Part shown: positions 21,961 to 31,951 of the stretch, in pieces
How positions within the stretch are numbered: the stretch's first letter is position 1
Layout: every line of letters begins with the position of its first letter
NCBI GenBank assembly: GCA_032719365.1
Contig: CM064870.1
Coordinates: 37,914,194-37,978,193, forward strand
Direction of reading: 5' to 3'
Source of the DNA: Prinsepia uniflora
Taxonomy: Eukaryota; Streptophyta; Magnoliopsida; Rosales; Rosaceae
Length of the DNA: 64,000 nucleotides
Translations under genes and position numbers: made by a program
The notes under the pieces: model-generated
Told to the model about the DNA's origin: nothing
Database searches by the model: none
Seen by the model: only the letters and a program-made list of their open reading frames with translations

Positions 21961-24320
21961 CATCCTAGACATCCTCGGATGTCAACTCGAGGCACACAGC
22001 CCCTAGGGAACAAATCCTCGATATATGTCACTATTATATTTATATATATGCATGCATACTACTCAGGATCTCACTCCGAGTCTACCCTCAAGAATTCTCC
22101 ATCTGGGAGGTTCTATCATCAGACCTAGCCCGATTATCTCTTCGAAATCTGGTCCGGGACCACATCATAACTCCCACTCCTAGAACGGGATCCCTATGGC
22201 GATACCCATTCCAAGTAGTCGATCGTGACTCTACAGGTCGACCTCTGGAGGAGACCAATCAATACGCTCATAAGGAGGGTATATACATACTAGTATAGAA
22301 AATCATAATACGAGACTCATGCCCGATAACACAAATCGACTGGGCCTTTAACCCGAATGTATGACTCAACGGAGCCTATAACCCGATTTTACGATGAACG
22401 AGGCATTGAGCCCGAACTCGTAAATCAACGGGGATCGAGCCCAAACCCTCAGTGTCAGTCACGATTCTGATCGGAGTGATGCATGCAACAATCAATCCAG
22501 AACCGCTCTTAATCCCGGTATGTCACCGTGAACAGATCACTGCCGCGACCAACTCTAGGACATGGTGCACACGCCACCAATCGATCTCCTATACTGTCAG
22601 CACTCTAAATTCGAGCCTCCAGTGGCTGCTTGACAATGAAATGTGCATCGTGACCCTCCAGAGGGAACGCATCCTAATCCGTAGGCGAGCGTCACGTCAT
22701 CCGTCGCCGTGCACATAGCATCCATCACTATCACGACTCAGACCCGTAGGTCATCAATAGGGCTACATGCCCGAGTAAAAACCAAATCCAATTGGGTCTC
22801 ATGCCCGGTTTTACCTTTTCAAAATCATTTCATTAAAACCGAAAGCATAATCGCATATAAGCACGTATAAAACAGAAAACCTCAAAATACGTACCCATAC
22901 GTAAACACACATACAAAATGCACCCATGGCATCACAAAAAATATATGAAAGTACTTATAAAACATTTATGCATGCATCGAGTTCGAAAGAAAAGACCACT
23001 CACAGACTGTCAGTGCTGCCGCCTCGATACGCGCGTCGTACGCCTTCCATGGTCAATCGTCGTCTCCGAAGTTCCCAAACCTGTCGAAATCACTTTAGAG
23101 GGTTACTAACTACTTAATTAACCCCTCACTAAAGTTCCTTAATTTTTCGGGATTTTTAACTATTTTTAAACGAGCTGCGAAACCTTTGAAAAGCCCGAAC
23201 TATATTGAGACGATGTCCGATCGACTCAAAACCAGTCCCAAAATATTCGTTACATCGAATAGATAATTTCACATGTTGTAACCATCCCCAAAATCTCCGC
23301 CACGCACCCGTACGCGCCGCCTGAAGTGGCTGCACGTGGGAGCCACGCGCCAATGCTACAGTTGTCTTTAACCTCGGTCAGGCTGTTACGAACTGGCCGG
23401 CCCAGTTTTTCCTTCAACTGCGGTCCAGTCGAACCGGCATCTCCGGTTTAGGCCTCTAAACCGTCCATTCTTCACCCTTTTTCTCCCTAATCAATTCTAA
23501 TCTCCCTAATTCTATCTTAGGAACCTAAATATGTAATTTAAAACACCTAAAACCTACTAAACCCCATGAACCCGATTTATCCCTCACGGTTCAATATTTC
23601 CAGAACTTCCCCAAGGCCTCCTCAGCCGTGAACCACCACCAAAACCTTCTTAGAACTTCCCTAGCAACCTAAGTAACTCATTTTAATCACTCAAAATGGC
23701 CTCTAACGTGTAAAATTGAAAATGGAAGGAAACAGGTATAATCGGCTTACCGTGCTGGAGCTGCCACCACCGTCCACCTTGCCAGCCACTACCTTCCTCA
23801 CGGTCCTCCTATCACTCTCTGGGCCTCACAACCATGATCATAGGGGTAAGGGTTTGGATTGGTTTGGAAGGTTTGATCGGTTTTGGTTTGGGGAAATGAT
23901 CGAACAAGAGAAAGGGGAAGGCGTACGCATGAATTGTTTGGGGTGGGCAATGTATGGGTGACACTTGTCACTCATCCATTGGGCCTATCCAAAAATCTAG
24001 GCCCCACTTGCTGCCAAATGACTTCTGTCTCAAAACGTGCAATAGTACGTTTGAACTTCCATGAACCGTAACTTCTATGCCGAATGTCCGAGTTCAACGT
24101 ACCACATGTCCATGGATTCGTATCATTCCTATTTACGTAACAGTCCTCGGCCCTCGGCCATTGGACCTCCCAGGTCAAAAGTAAACTTTTTGCCCTCGTC
24201 TAGGGGCAAAATCGTCATTTCGCCCTGAACATCCATTAATCCTTGTCTAATCCCCGATTAACCTTGCTAATTCGTCATTAATTCTTAATTAATCCTGATA
24301 ATTCGGGACGGGTCGTTACA
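21961..24320 (-). mobile_element. Solo LTR B (family IV), part 3
   Basis: Continues LTR B to its terminus GGGACGGGTCGTTACA. It contains GGGC...GCCC hairpins at about 22330-22450 and 22755-22815, a variant bracket arm GACCACTCACA at 22994-23004, a CGCG block near 23300 and the palindrome GTGACACTTGTCAC at 23958-23971. Element A's reverse transcriptase resumes directly after it. Confidence 0.88.
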
Positions 24321-24880
24321 CTTCCGGACCAAGTATGTGCATTTTGAGTTTTTAGTGGTTCCCTTTGGTTTGACCAATACACCTGCAGCATTTATGGGTT
24401 TGATGAATCGAGCGTTCAAGTCTTATTTGGATAGATTTGTGATCGTGTTTATTGATGACATTCTGGTGTATTCGAAAAGTGCAAGGGCACACGAGAAACA
24501 CCTAAGGTTGGTGCTGACAAGGTAGACGAAAGCCCAATTGTTCGCTAAGTTTAGTAAATGCCAATTTTGGTTGAATAGTTTTGGCTTCCTAGGCCATGTT
24601 ATTTCGGTCGAGGGGATTAGTGTGGACCCCCAAAAGGCAGAGGCAATAAATAATTAGGAGCAACCTAAGACAGTGACGGAGGTTCGAAGTTTCCTTGGTT
24701 TGGTAGGGTACTACAGACATTTTGTGGAGGGCTTCTCTACCGTTGCAGCTCCCTTAAACCGCTTGACGACGAAAGGGGTTAACTTTTTTGGACAGAGCAC
24801 TATGAAAACAGTTTTCGGGAATTAAGCGAATGGTTGACCATTGCTCATGTTTTGGCCTTATCGAGTGATGGTGGGAGTTT
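24321..24880 (+). pseudogene. Element A reverse transcriptase, C-terminal half
   Basis: After the LTR B insertion the RT frame continues with FEFLVVPFGLTNTPAAFM and the catalytic block VIVFIDDILVYSKS (IDD retained, about 24438-24479). Next come the RT connection, with KFSKCQFW (about 24550) and FLGLVGYYRHFVEGFS (about 24692-24738). A stop follows the RT block at 24523-24525, another TAG lies near 24655 where the family has Trp, and the frame is lost before the RNase H start near 24820. Non-functional. Confidence 0.93.
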
Positions 24881-25230
24881 GTGGTTTATAGCGATGCATC
24901 CTTACAAGGTATGGGGTGTGTGTTGATGCAGCACAGAAGAGTTATAGCTTATGCCTCTCGACAGTTGAAACCACATGAAGTAAACTATCCTACTCACGAC
25001 TTGGAGTTGGCAGCGGTGGTGTACGCCCTAAAGATTTGGAGGCATTACTTGTACAGGGAGACAGGTAAGATTTATACCGTCCATCAAACTTAAATTACAT
25101 TTTTACTCAGAAGTAGTTGAACTTGAGGAAGAGAAGATGGCTGGAACTAATTAAAGACTACGACTGCACCATTGAGAACGACCTAGGAAAGGCGAATGTT
25201 GTGGCAGACGCCTTGAGTAGGAAGGCGGTT
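24881..25230 (+). pseudogene. Element A RNase H domain
   Basis: VYSDASLQGMGCVLMQ opens the domain with its first catalytic Asp. PTHDLELAAVVYALK supplies the catalytic Glu. The usual third acidic residue in the TDH block is replaced (TVHQT, near 25084). A stop follows at 25091-25093, and the tether (RRWLELIKDYD, ANVVADALSRK) continues from 25117. It would degrade the RNA strand of RNA-DNA hybrids in a working element. Confidence 0.92.
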
Positions 25231-25739
25231 GGTTCGGTTGCCCACCTGCGTATGATTTATCTGCCGTTGCTAGTGGAACTCCGATGGGTCAGAGTTAGTC
25301 TTGGGATGGATGGTGATGGATCGCTTTTGGCGAGCTATCATATGAGGCCCTTATTATTGGATCGGATTCGAGATGCTCAACTTCGGGATGCAACTTTATA
25401 CCTCATCAAATTGGGAGTTGAAGCTAGAGAAGGGCAGGATTTCACCGTTAGAGACGACAGTGCCATATTAAAACAGGGTCGATTATGCGTGCCGGAGGAT
25501 ACGGTACTGAGGACTGAGATACTTGAGGAGGCTCACAGTTCGGCCTATGCCATGCATCCTGGGGGAAAAAAATGTATAGGACACTGCGAGAACATTATTG
25601 GTGGGTAGGAATGAAAAGAGAGAGTGCAGACTTCGTGAGTCGATGTTTGATCTGCCAACAGGTGAAAGCCGAACGACAGAGACCTTATGGACCACTGTAG
25701 CCCCTTCCGATTCCCGAGTGGAAGTGTGACCGTATTACG
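25231..25739 (+). pseudogene. Element A integrase N-terminal zinc-binding region
   Basis: The linker is followed by EEAHSSAYAMHPGGKK (His-rich half of the HHCC domain, about 25528-25575). A frameshift in the A-run at 25567-25573 moves the downstream HYWWVGMKR and SRCLICQQVK blocks (the Cys pair, about 25645-25668) into another frame. A further TAG interrupts the frame near 25698. Confidence 0.88.
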
Positions 25740-26290
25740 ATGGACTTCGTGTTCAAATTACTGACTACTCGAAGTGGATTTGATGATGTTTGGGTAATTA
25801 TGGATCGCCTTACTAAGTCGGCTCACTTCCTACCCGTGCGCGAAATCTTTAAACCCAACCGACTAGCACAGTTGTTTATTGTTGAGATAGTCCGATTGCA
25901 TGGTACCGCAGAGTCGATTGTGTCAGTTCGAGATCCGCGGTTTACATCGAGGTTTTGACAGAGCTTACAGAAAGCCCTTAGTACGAGACTGTATTTCAGT
26001 ACGGCGTTTCACCCTCAAACTGATGGATAGTCAGAGATAACCATCTAGGGTTTGGAAGACATGATGAGAGCTTGTGTGTTACAATTCCAAGGTACTTGTG
26101 ATACCTTCTTACCTTTGATGGAATTTTCTTATAATAACAGTTACTAGGCGAGCATTGGGATGGCACCGTTTGAGGCACTGTATGGGCGGCAGTGCAGAAC
26201 ACCTTTGTTCTGGACTGAGATTGGTGAGAGGGCATTGTTGACACTAGAACTTATTGACGTAACCTAAGAAAAGTCAAGACCATCAAAGAG
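25740..26290 (+). pseudogene. Element A integrase catalytic core
   Basis: MDFVFKL holds the first Asp of the DDE triad, VRDPRFTSRF the second, and the block after FHPQTDG, interrupted by a TAG, the Glu (SEITI). Also visible are DRLTKSAHFLPV and MAPFEALYGRQCRTP. Several stops (for example 25957, 26030 and 26145 regions) and a loss of frame after about 26250 inactivate it. Confidence 0.9.
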
Positions 26291-26349
26291 CGACTGAAGG
26301 CAGCTCAGGATCGTCAAACTAGCTACGCAGACCGTAGAGTGAGAGATCT

Positions 26350-26769
26350 TGAGTTTGAGGTAGGAGATTGGGTGTTCCTAAAAATAGCGCCATGGAAGGG
26401 CATAGTTCTTTTTTAAGACGAGGGAAGCTGAGCCCTCGGTATATCAGATTGTATGAGATAGTGGAAATAGTGGGTAAAGTGGCGTACCGACTGGACTTAC
26501 CTCCAGAGTTAACACGAGTGCACGATGTCTTCCATGTGTCAATGCTTCAAAAATATGTGCGAGAAGAATTGCATATCCTGACGGAACAACCATTGGAACT
26601 CAGCACAGTTGAGGAGCAACCTATAAAGATCCTGGATTGGAAACAGAAAGTCCTAAGGAACAAGACCATTCCGTTAGTGAAGGTTCTGTGGAGAAATTTT
26701 CTTGTGGAGGAAGAAACGTGGGAACCAGAAGCCTTGATGAGAGAGCAACACCCCTATTTGTTTGAGTAA
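26350..26769 (+). pseudogene. Element A GPY module and C-terminal chromodomain-like tail
   Basis: KLSPRYIRLYEIVEIVGKVA and RVHDVFHVSMLQKY form the GPY/F-type integrase tail. ILDWKQKVLRNKTIPLVKVL and EEETWEPEALMREQ form the diverged chromodomain of the Tekay/Del clade, thought to bias insertion toward heterochromatin. The frame ends with a stop at 26767-26769, shortly before the polypurine tract. This is the best evidence for the clade assignment. Confidence 0.9.
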
Positions 26770-26788
26770 TTTTGAGGGCAAACTTTTT

Positions 26789-26802
26789 GTAAAGGGGTAG
26801 AT
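26789..26802 (+). promoter_or_regulatory. Polypurine tract of element A
   Basis: GTAAAGGGGTAGAT immediately precedes the 3' LTR start TGTAACGACTC, in the position expected for the plus-strand primer. Confidence 0.8.
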
Positions 26803-27062
26803 TGTAACGACTCGGATTTTCTGTATTATTTTATTAAATGGAAATTATATGTAAAATAACCATTTTGCCCCTAGTTAGGGCAAAATGTTGACTTTTGACC
26901 TGAAGCGTCGTTCGACTATGGACCCTTAACCTTTACGTAGATCGTGTCGCCCTAACGTGAAAGTTACGGGTCACGAAGTGTGAGAAAGAACTAGTTTCGA
27001 GTTACGGGAAATTGTACCAAGTGGCATCTGAGGACTGGTTGACTGAACCCTTGGACCAATCA

Positions 27063-27086
27063 GATGAGTGACAAATGTCACTCATC
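27063..27086. repeat. Perfect palindrome with GTGACA-N2-TGTCAC core
   Basis: Eleven-base arms GATGAGTGACA and TGTCACTCATC are separated by AA. The same core recurs at ten or so LTR sites in this window, always with a two-base spacer. Confidence 0.85.
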
Positions 27087-27731
27087 CAATTGGCCCGTTT
27101 ACCCAAAAGATAGGAAAGCAGATTTCTACTTCCCTTTTTCCTCACCGTGTTAATTTAACCGTGATCGATCTTACAAACACACACAGCCATCAAACCATCT
27201 CTGTGTGTTTAGAACTAGCATTTTAGTAACCATCGTGAGCGCCTAAGACAGAAGTGGATAGATTGAAGGGCAGAGAGCAACCGTGGACGGCGGAGAGAAA
27301 GAATTCAGGTAAAACCCGAAACTAGTTCACAGGTCAAATTTGTGATTGTGTTGTGAGCATTGTTTAAGGGAATTGAGGGCTTTGTTGTAATCCTTAGGTT
27401 TGTAGCATTCAGTGGAACCCAAATCAAGGCACGACAGCAGTGGAATTGACCGGAAAACTCGAGGGAAGAACAGGGCTCCACTGTAGCAGCAACTAGGTAT
27501 TGATTCGATCGCGATTTCTCAGTTTTGAACCTGTAGATCCAACCTAGACACCTAGAAAATCCTAGTGGTAGCAGAGGTTTTTGAAACGGGTCAGAAATGA
27601 TAAAGTTATAGCTGGGTCTAGTTTATGGGTCTCGGTGACCTGATTTCAGACCTGTCGCGAGGTCAAGGATGATGGGGTCATCGGCTGACATCATCATCTA
27701 TCAGACTGTCAAAAGACGTGGAACAGTCAGA

Positions 27732-27875
27732 GGATGACACGTGTCACATGTCAGTGCACAGTCAGCACTGACATGTCAATGACGTGGCCCAATCAGAGGC
27801 TGCCACGTGTCACTTACATGTCAGTAACGTGGACCAATCAGCTGCTAACACGTGGCACCTGTCAGAATCTGACAC
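27732..27875. repeat. CACGTG / ACATGT palindrome cluster in LTR A
   Basis: Within about 140 bp there are repeated G-box-like cores (ACACGTGTCA, CCACGTGTCA, ACACGTGGCA) and ACATGTCA half-sites in an irregular repeat of roughly 50 bp. Comparable clusters lie at 49680-50060 (L) and 62133-62225 (N). Plant bZIP and bHLH factors bind CACGTG, but use here is inference. Confidence 0.75.
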
Positions 27876-27880
27876 CTGTC

Positions 27881-28142
27881 CATATGAAAGAGGGAACAAA
27901 CCAGGGCATAGTTGAGCCCCTAGGATGCTTGCAGTCCAAGAGGCACTTGAGGGGCTCCAAACCTGGCCCTCCTTTAGTAGTATCTTGCCTGCAACATAAA
28001 TGAATTGATTAGTTCTACAAATAGAAATCCACTTCCTAAACTTAACATTTCAGGGAACAAGTACAATAAAGATTTGAATGTAAGTAAAAACTGCTTGATC
28101 CCAATAGACAAGTAAGCATAATGATCAAAGTGGGGGGCCATG
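27881..28142 (-). mobile_element. Athila-like element internal fragment, distal part
   Basis: Not LTR sequence of the six families. It is contiguous with 31056 onward once solo LTR G and its duplication are discounted. Read on the minus strand it includes an AT-rich stretch ending in a TTGCAGGC splice-acceptor-like motif (about 27990). I do not recognise a product. Its left boundary with LTR A is approximate. Confidence 0.5.
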
Positions 28143-31055
28143 TGTAAAGACCCAGAGATTCGAAAAAAGAAAATTTCGAAAAATTTGAAGAAAATGATGA
28201 TCTTGCCCCTGGAAACGGGTAAATGGTTGACTTTTGGTTTGAGCGGTCAAACGGACTTTAACTGATGACTGTGACGTAGTTCGGGACGTCACGAGTCCAT
28301 AGACAGGTGGCACGTCCAATTTCAACATTCGAGGAGATAGTTATGATGTTCAGAAGTTCAAGGGTAATTCGCTAATTTGGTTTAGAAGGGGCAATTTGTT
28401 GACTTTTCAAACGACATGGAATTTTCACGTAATTCGAAGACCGTTAGGAAGGTCTCGATGCCCTGAGTACAACGACAGGCGGCACACTGAAATCGGACTT
28501 CGGACGAGTAAGTTATGATTCGAGAATGAGGAAGTGCATTTTGGTAATTTTGTGAAGGAGAGCTAAAATGGTAATTTTCAAGGCTGCAGTTTGAAACAGC
28601 TGTGAGTGGGACTTTGAGGGGAATTGTTTAACACCGTAAGTGACTTTGAGGGAATTGTTTAACAAAGCAAGTGACAATTGTCACTGAGGAAGGCTAGATT
28701 AGTGGCATTGTGGGCTAAGTGGAAGAACAGAGCACGGGGGAATTGTTTTATTCAATTGAGTGTTTTGAGCAGAGCACCGGTTTCATTTGATTCCTTAATT
28801 AAAGTAGCTTGATCGGTTACTGGGAAGGAATGAGAGAAATAGAGAGACTAAACTGGAGAGGAAAAACGAGGGACTGAGTGAAAATACACAAAAAAACCCG
28901 AAACCTGTTTTTGATAAATTCAAATTCGAATATGAGTTGTAGACCAGCCCAAGTCAAATTAAGGTGAGATTATGTCTTCTGGAACCATTATTAGTCGATC
29001 CAAATCAAGAAATGCAAGGTTCGAAGCCCTTGGAGCCATGAACGGACATGGTGGAATGCTAGAAAATCGCGAGCTGTGTTCTTCTAATTGGGGGTAAGTT
29101 TTTATGAAATTGAATACAAAATCATCTTTAGAGTAAGCCTACGATTCTCCCTAACTAATTAATTGAAGAAATCAGTGACCTTTTGATGAACTGGGACGAT
29201 GAACCTTGATTAGAACTTGAATTCAATTGAGTTGGTTTTAGGCCGTGATGATTGGAATGAATGTTACAAACCCTTAATTAAGTTTATTGCGATGCTACAT
29301 GATGGATTAATTGAGGAATTTAAGTTGAATTTCACAGAGAATTAACCGGGTCAAGACGTGGGCTAAAAAACCCGTTTTACAAGCGTTCGGGTAAGGAAGA
29401 ACATTGTAGTCGTACTGTAGCAAGGCGCGTGGGCTTCATGCGCAGCCACTCACGGCGGCGCGTGAGGGCGCGTGGAAACGATTCCCGAGGTGAGTTCAAC
29501 ACGACTTTTGTTCTATACAATGTAACATACATTTTGACGTTGATTTCGAGTTAATCGGATACCGTTTCGATATTGTTTAGAGGGTCCGAAGGTTTATGTT
29601 ACGTTTTTAATTTATATTTAATTCCCGAAAAATTATGGGAAATTAGTATGATGTTATTTGAGTCCTTAGTAACCCTGAAGAATGATTGCAGACAGGATTC
29701 GAGATTCCTGGAAAATTTCGGAAATTACGGGAACACACGCAGCTCGAAAAGCGAGCGATATGGACGGTGTGTGAGTGGACTTTTCTTTCTAAATTTAATG
29801 CATGCATAACTCTTTCTATGATTTCTATGATTATGATTGTGAGTATGGTTTACGGTTTTGGCATGTATTTCGAGAGTGTTACGGATTTGCACGTTTTACG
29901 AGATTCCGAGTATGTTGTGGTTTGACCGTGATTTTGGTGATTTGAATTTGGTATTTAAAATACGATTTGATTTCAAAGACATAAAACGGATTTTGGGAAA
30001 AACGATTCGGGCTTAATGCCCAGTTCATAAAAGTGGCTTTGGTGAACGAGATTTCGGGTTTCGAAAACCTGAAAGTGGATTTCCGAATTTGGGTTCGGGA
30101 TGACGGTTCCAGATGTCAGCTTACGAAATCATTATTGCAAATTCGGATTCGGGAATGGATGACAGACGTGATTAGGGATTTGAATGTGAAATTCGGACAT
30201 GAGTTCCATTTCGATTAAGTGTGATCTTGGATTTGACTTGGGAAATTGGTTTACGATGGATTCTGGATTTGTTGTGATTTACAAATGGTTTTGGGTTTAA
30301 AGACCCGATACTATTACTGGATGATGTTTTGGGCTTAAGGACCCGGTTGATTGATGACGGGGGAGGGCCCTTGATTGACATATTTTGAGTTTAAAGACTC
30401 GGTTATTGTGATATCCCCCGAGGCCTATTGATTATGCTTGAGTTTAAAGACTCGTAGATATCCCGGGAAGGCCTGATTATGCACATGGTTTTGAGTTTAA
30501 AGACTCGAGCGCACTTGAGATCCAGCAGATCGATTGACTTGTGAATTATTGTTGGTTTATGATGTTTTCGGATGTGTTGGGCAATAGCCCAGTTTATATG
30601 ACTTGATGGATTTCGGGTTATGTTATATACTTGGCTTTTGATTCATGATTTTGGGCTGATGCCCCGTGTTTATGGTTTCAGGCTAAGGCCAAGGTTTGAG
30701 CAAAGGAAAATGATTTTGATTTTCATACACAATTTTCTTATATTGGAAATGAAACGAATTATGAAATGATTTCCGAATGCATGCATTGGTTTTACGTGGA
30801 GGGTAGAATGTCTTTTCTGTAACATGTTTTAGAACTGATTTAATTTCGTCCACTCACACCTTTTGTGTTTTTATTGACCCTCCAGGTCGTGGCGCGATGA
30901 TCGAGGCTATTCGAGAGGTGCAGGCATGAGTGGCACACGTATGATTATCCCTTGTTTGGCGAGTGCTAAGGGTAAATTGGGAACTTCAGTAGACTTGCCA
31001 GACGGGAGCAGGACCGGGCACGGTTATCAATGTCCCTTCGGGGACGGTCCTGTCA
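28143..31055 (+). mobile_element. Solo LTR G (family I)
   Basis: Starts TGTAAAGACCC, ends GGACGGTCCTGTCA, and is flanked by perfect CCATG duplications (28138-28142 and 31056-31060). Modules in order: TGACGT dyad (28272-28291), second GTTGAC-containing module, palindrome AGTGACAATTGTCACT (28670-28685), CGCG block (29427-29477), bracket GTGTGAGTGGAC (29769-29780), RY motif (29799), hairpin array (30287-30510), RY motif (30778), bracket GTCCACTCACAC (30848-30859) and a 3' module with CAGACGGGAGCAGG (about 31000-31013). Confidence 0.93.
30287..30510. repeat. TTTAAA-loop hairpin array in LTR G
   Basis: Units GGGTTTAAAGACCC and GAGTTTAAAGACTC (three or four copies) are followed by GGGC...GCCC units to about 30680. 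The same two stem types occur in families I and II. Confidence 0.75.
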
Positions 31056-31800
31056 CCATGGAAGGTCTTTGGGTTGCTTGGGTCGTGGCCTTGAACCTTG
31101 GGTGGAGCTGAATGTCTCAAAGGTGCATACCACCATCTTGATACTTCCTTCGTCTTGCCTCCTACAAGGACCATTAAACCTGCACAAACCATTAGGCACA
31201 ACATCAAATTTCTCACCAAAACAACTAAATTGAGTAAGGAACTTAAATGGTGAAGATAAGGATAAGGGAGGCCCTGGAAAAGTAAGGATAAGAGGTGTTT
31301 GAGGAGTTGAGGCAGCAAGGATAGGTGCTGGAATTTCAGGGACCTTGGCCAAAACTTGGTGCAATGCTTGCTAGTTTGGTTCTATTTCATGAACATCAAG
31401 AGTATGACCCGAGGTGAATTCATTGGTGTTATCCTTGGGTGGTAAGGGGACATACACATCATTATCCTCATCATCCCAATCGGGTTCCACAAGAATTTTA
31501 AGTCGAAGGTGCTCTAGTTCCTTGTCCTCTAAGAGGGCTTCCCGTAGTGTTCTTTGAGATCGGGCCTCGTTTAGTGCATCCCGAAGTGTTTTTTGAGGTC
31601 GGGTAGGCCTAGGATCCAAAGGAGGAGGAGTCCAAGGGTATGGTGCTAGTTCACTCCATCCGTGGTGGTATGGCTTCATATAGGGCTAATTGTAAGGCTT
31701 AGACATGTACATGTAATCTTGGGGGTATGCCCATCCCCCTTGATGACTTGGAACCGAATGAACGTTTGCATAGGGCTCGTAGGCCTAACCTTGAGAAGAA
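31056..31800 (-). pseudogene. Gag-region-like frame of the Athila-like element, unrecognised
   Basis: One minus-strand frame runs from about 31800 down to 31056 with only three stops, all TAG (near 31772, 31682 and 31370). The first part is rich in Tyr, Pro and Gly (SYYSSQG, MKPYHHGWSELAPYPWTPPP); then comes an acidic stretch (EPDWDDEDNDVYVPLPP), a Pro-rich linker and a basic Cys-containing tail (GLCRFNGPCRRQDEG). It sits just downstream of the primer site, where gag is expected, but I do not recognise a capsid or zinc knuckle. It could also be a captured host segment. Confidence 0.5.
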
Positions 31801-31928
31801 TAATAGCTATTCCACGATTCCATGTCCCTAACATGTAATAAAAAAACGATAAGGGTTATATACAAAACAAAAAGAAAGACCACTAAGTTAAAGGAATCAA
31901 ATAAAATGGACACCATTGAGGAACAAGT

Positions 31929-31945
31929 CCCCGGCAACGGCACCA
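31929..31945 (-). promoter_or_regulatory. Primer binding site, tRNA-Asp type
   Basis: On the minus strand it reads TGGTGCCGTTGCCGGGG, close to the tRNA-Asp complement used by Athila-type elements (one base differs from the common TGGCGCC form). It lies six bases from the LTR edge. Confidence 0.85.
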
Positions 31946-31951
31946 AAAGCT

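Larger units (their letters stand above)
26803..27880 (+). mobile_element. Element A 3' LTR (family V), part 1
   Basis: Starts TGTAACGACTC right after the polypurine tract. It carries the perfect dyad GTGACAAATGTCAC within a longer 24-bp palindrome (27063-27086) and a cluster of CACGTG/ACATGT palindromes (27732-27875). It is interrupted at about 27880 by Athila-like sequence and resumes at about 33480. N at 61166-62225 is the same family. Confidence 0.85.

Noticed and set aside
27881..28142. Polypurine tract (TGGGGGG at 28131-28137) priming LTR G as a 3' LTR
   Set aside because: LTR G has a perfect CCATG duplication on both sides, so the adjacent G-run belongs to the host sequence and G is a solo LTR.
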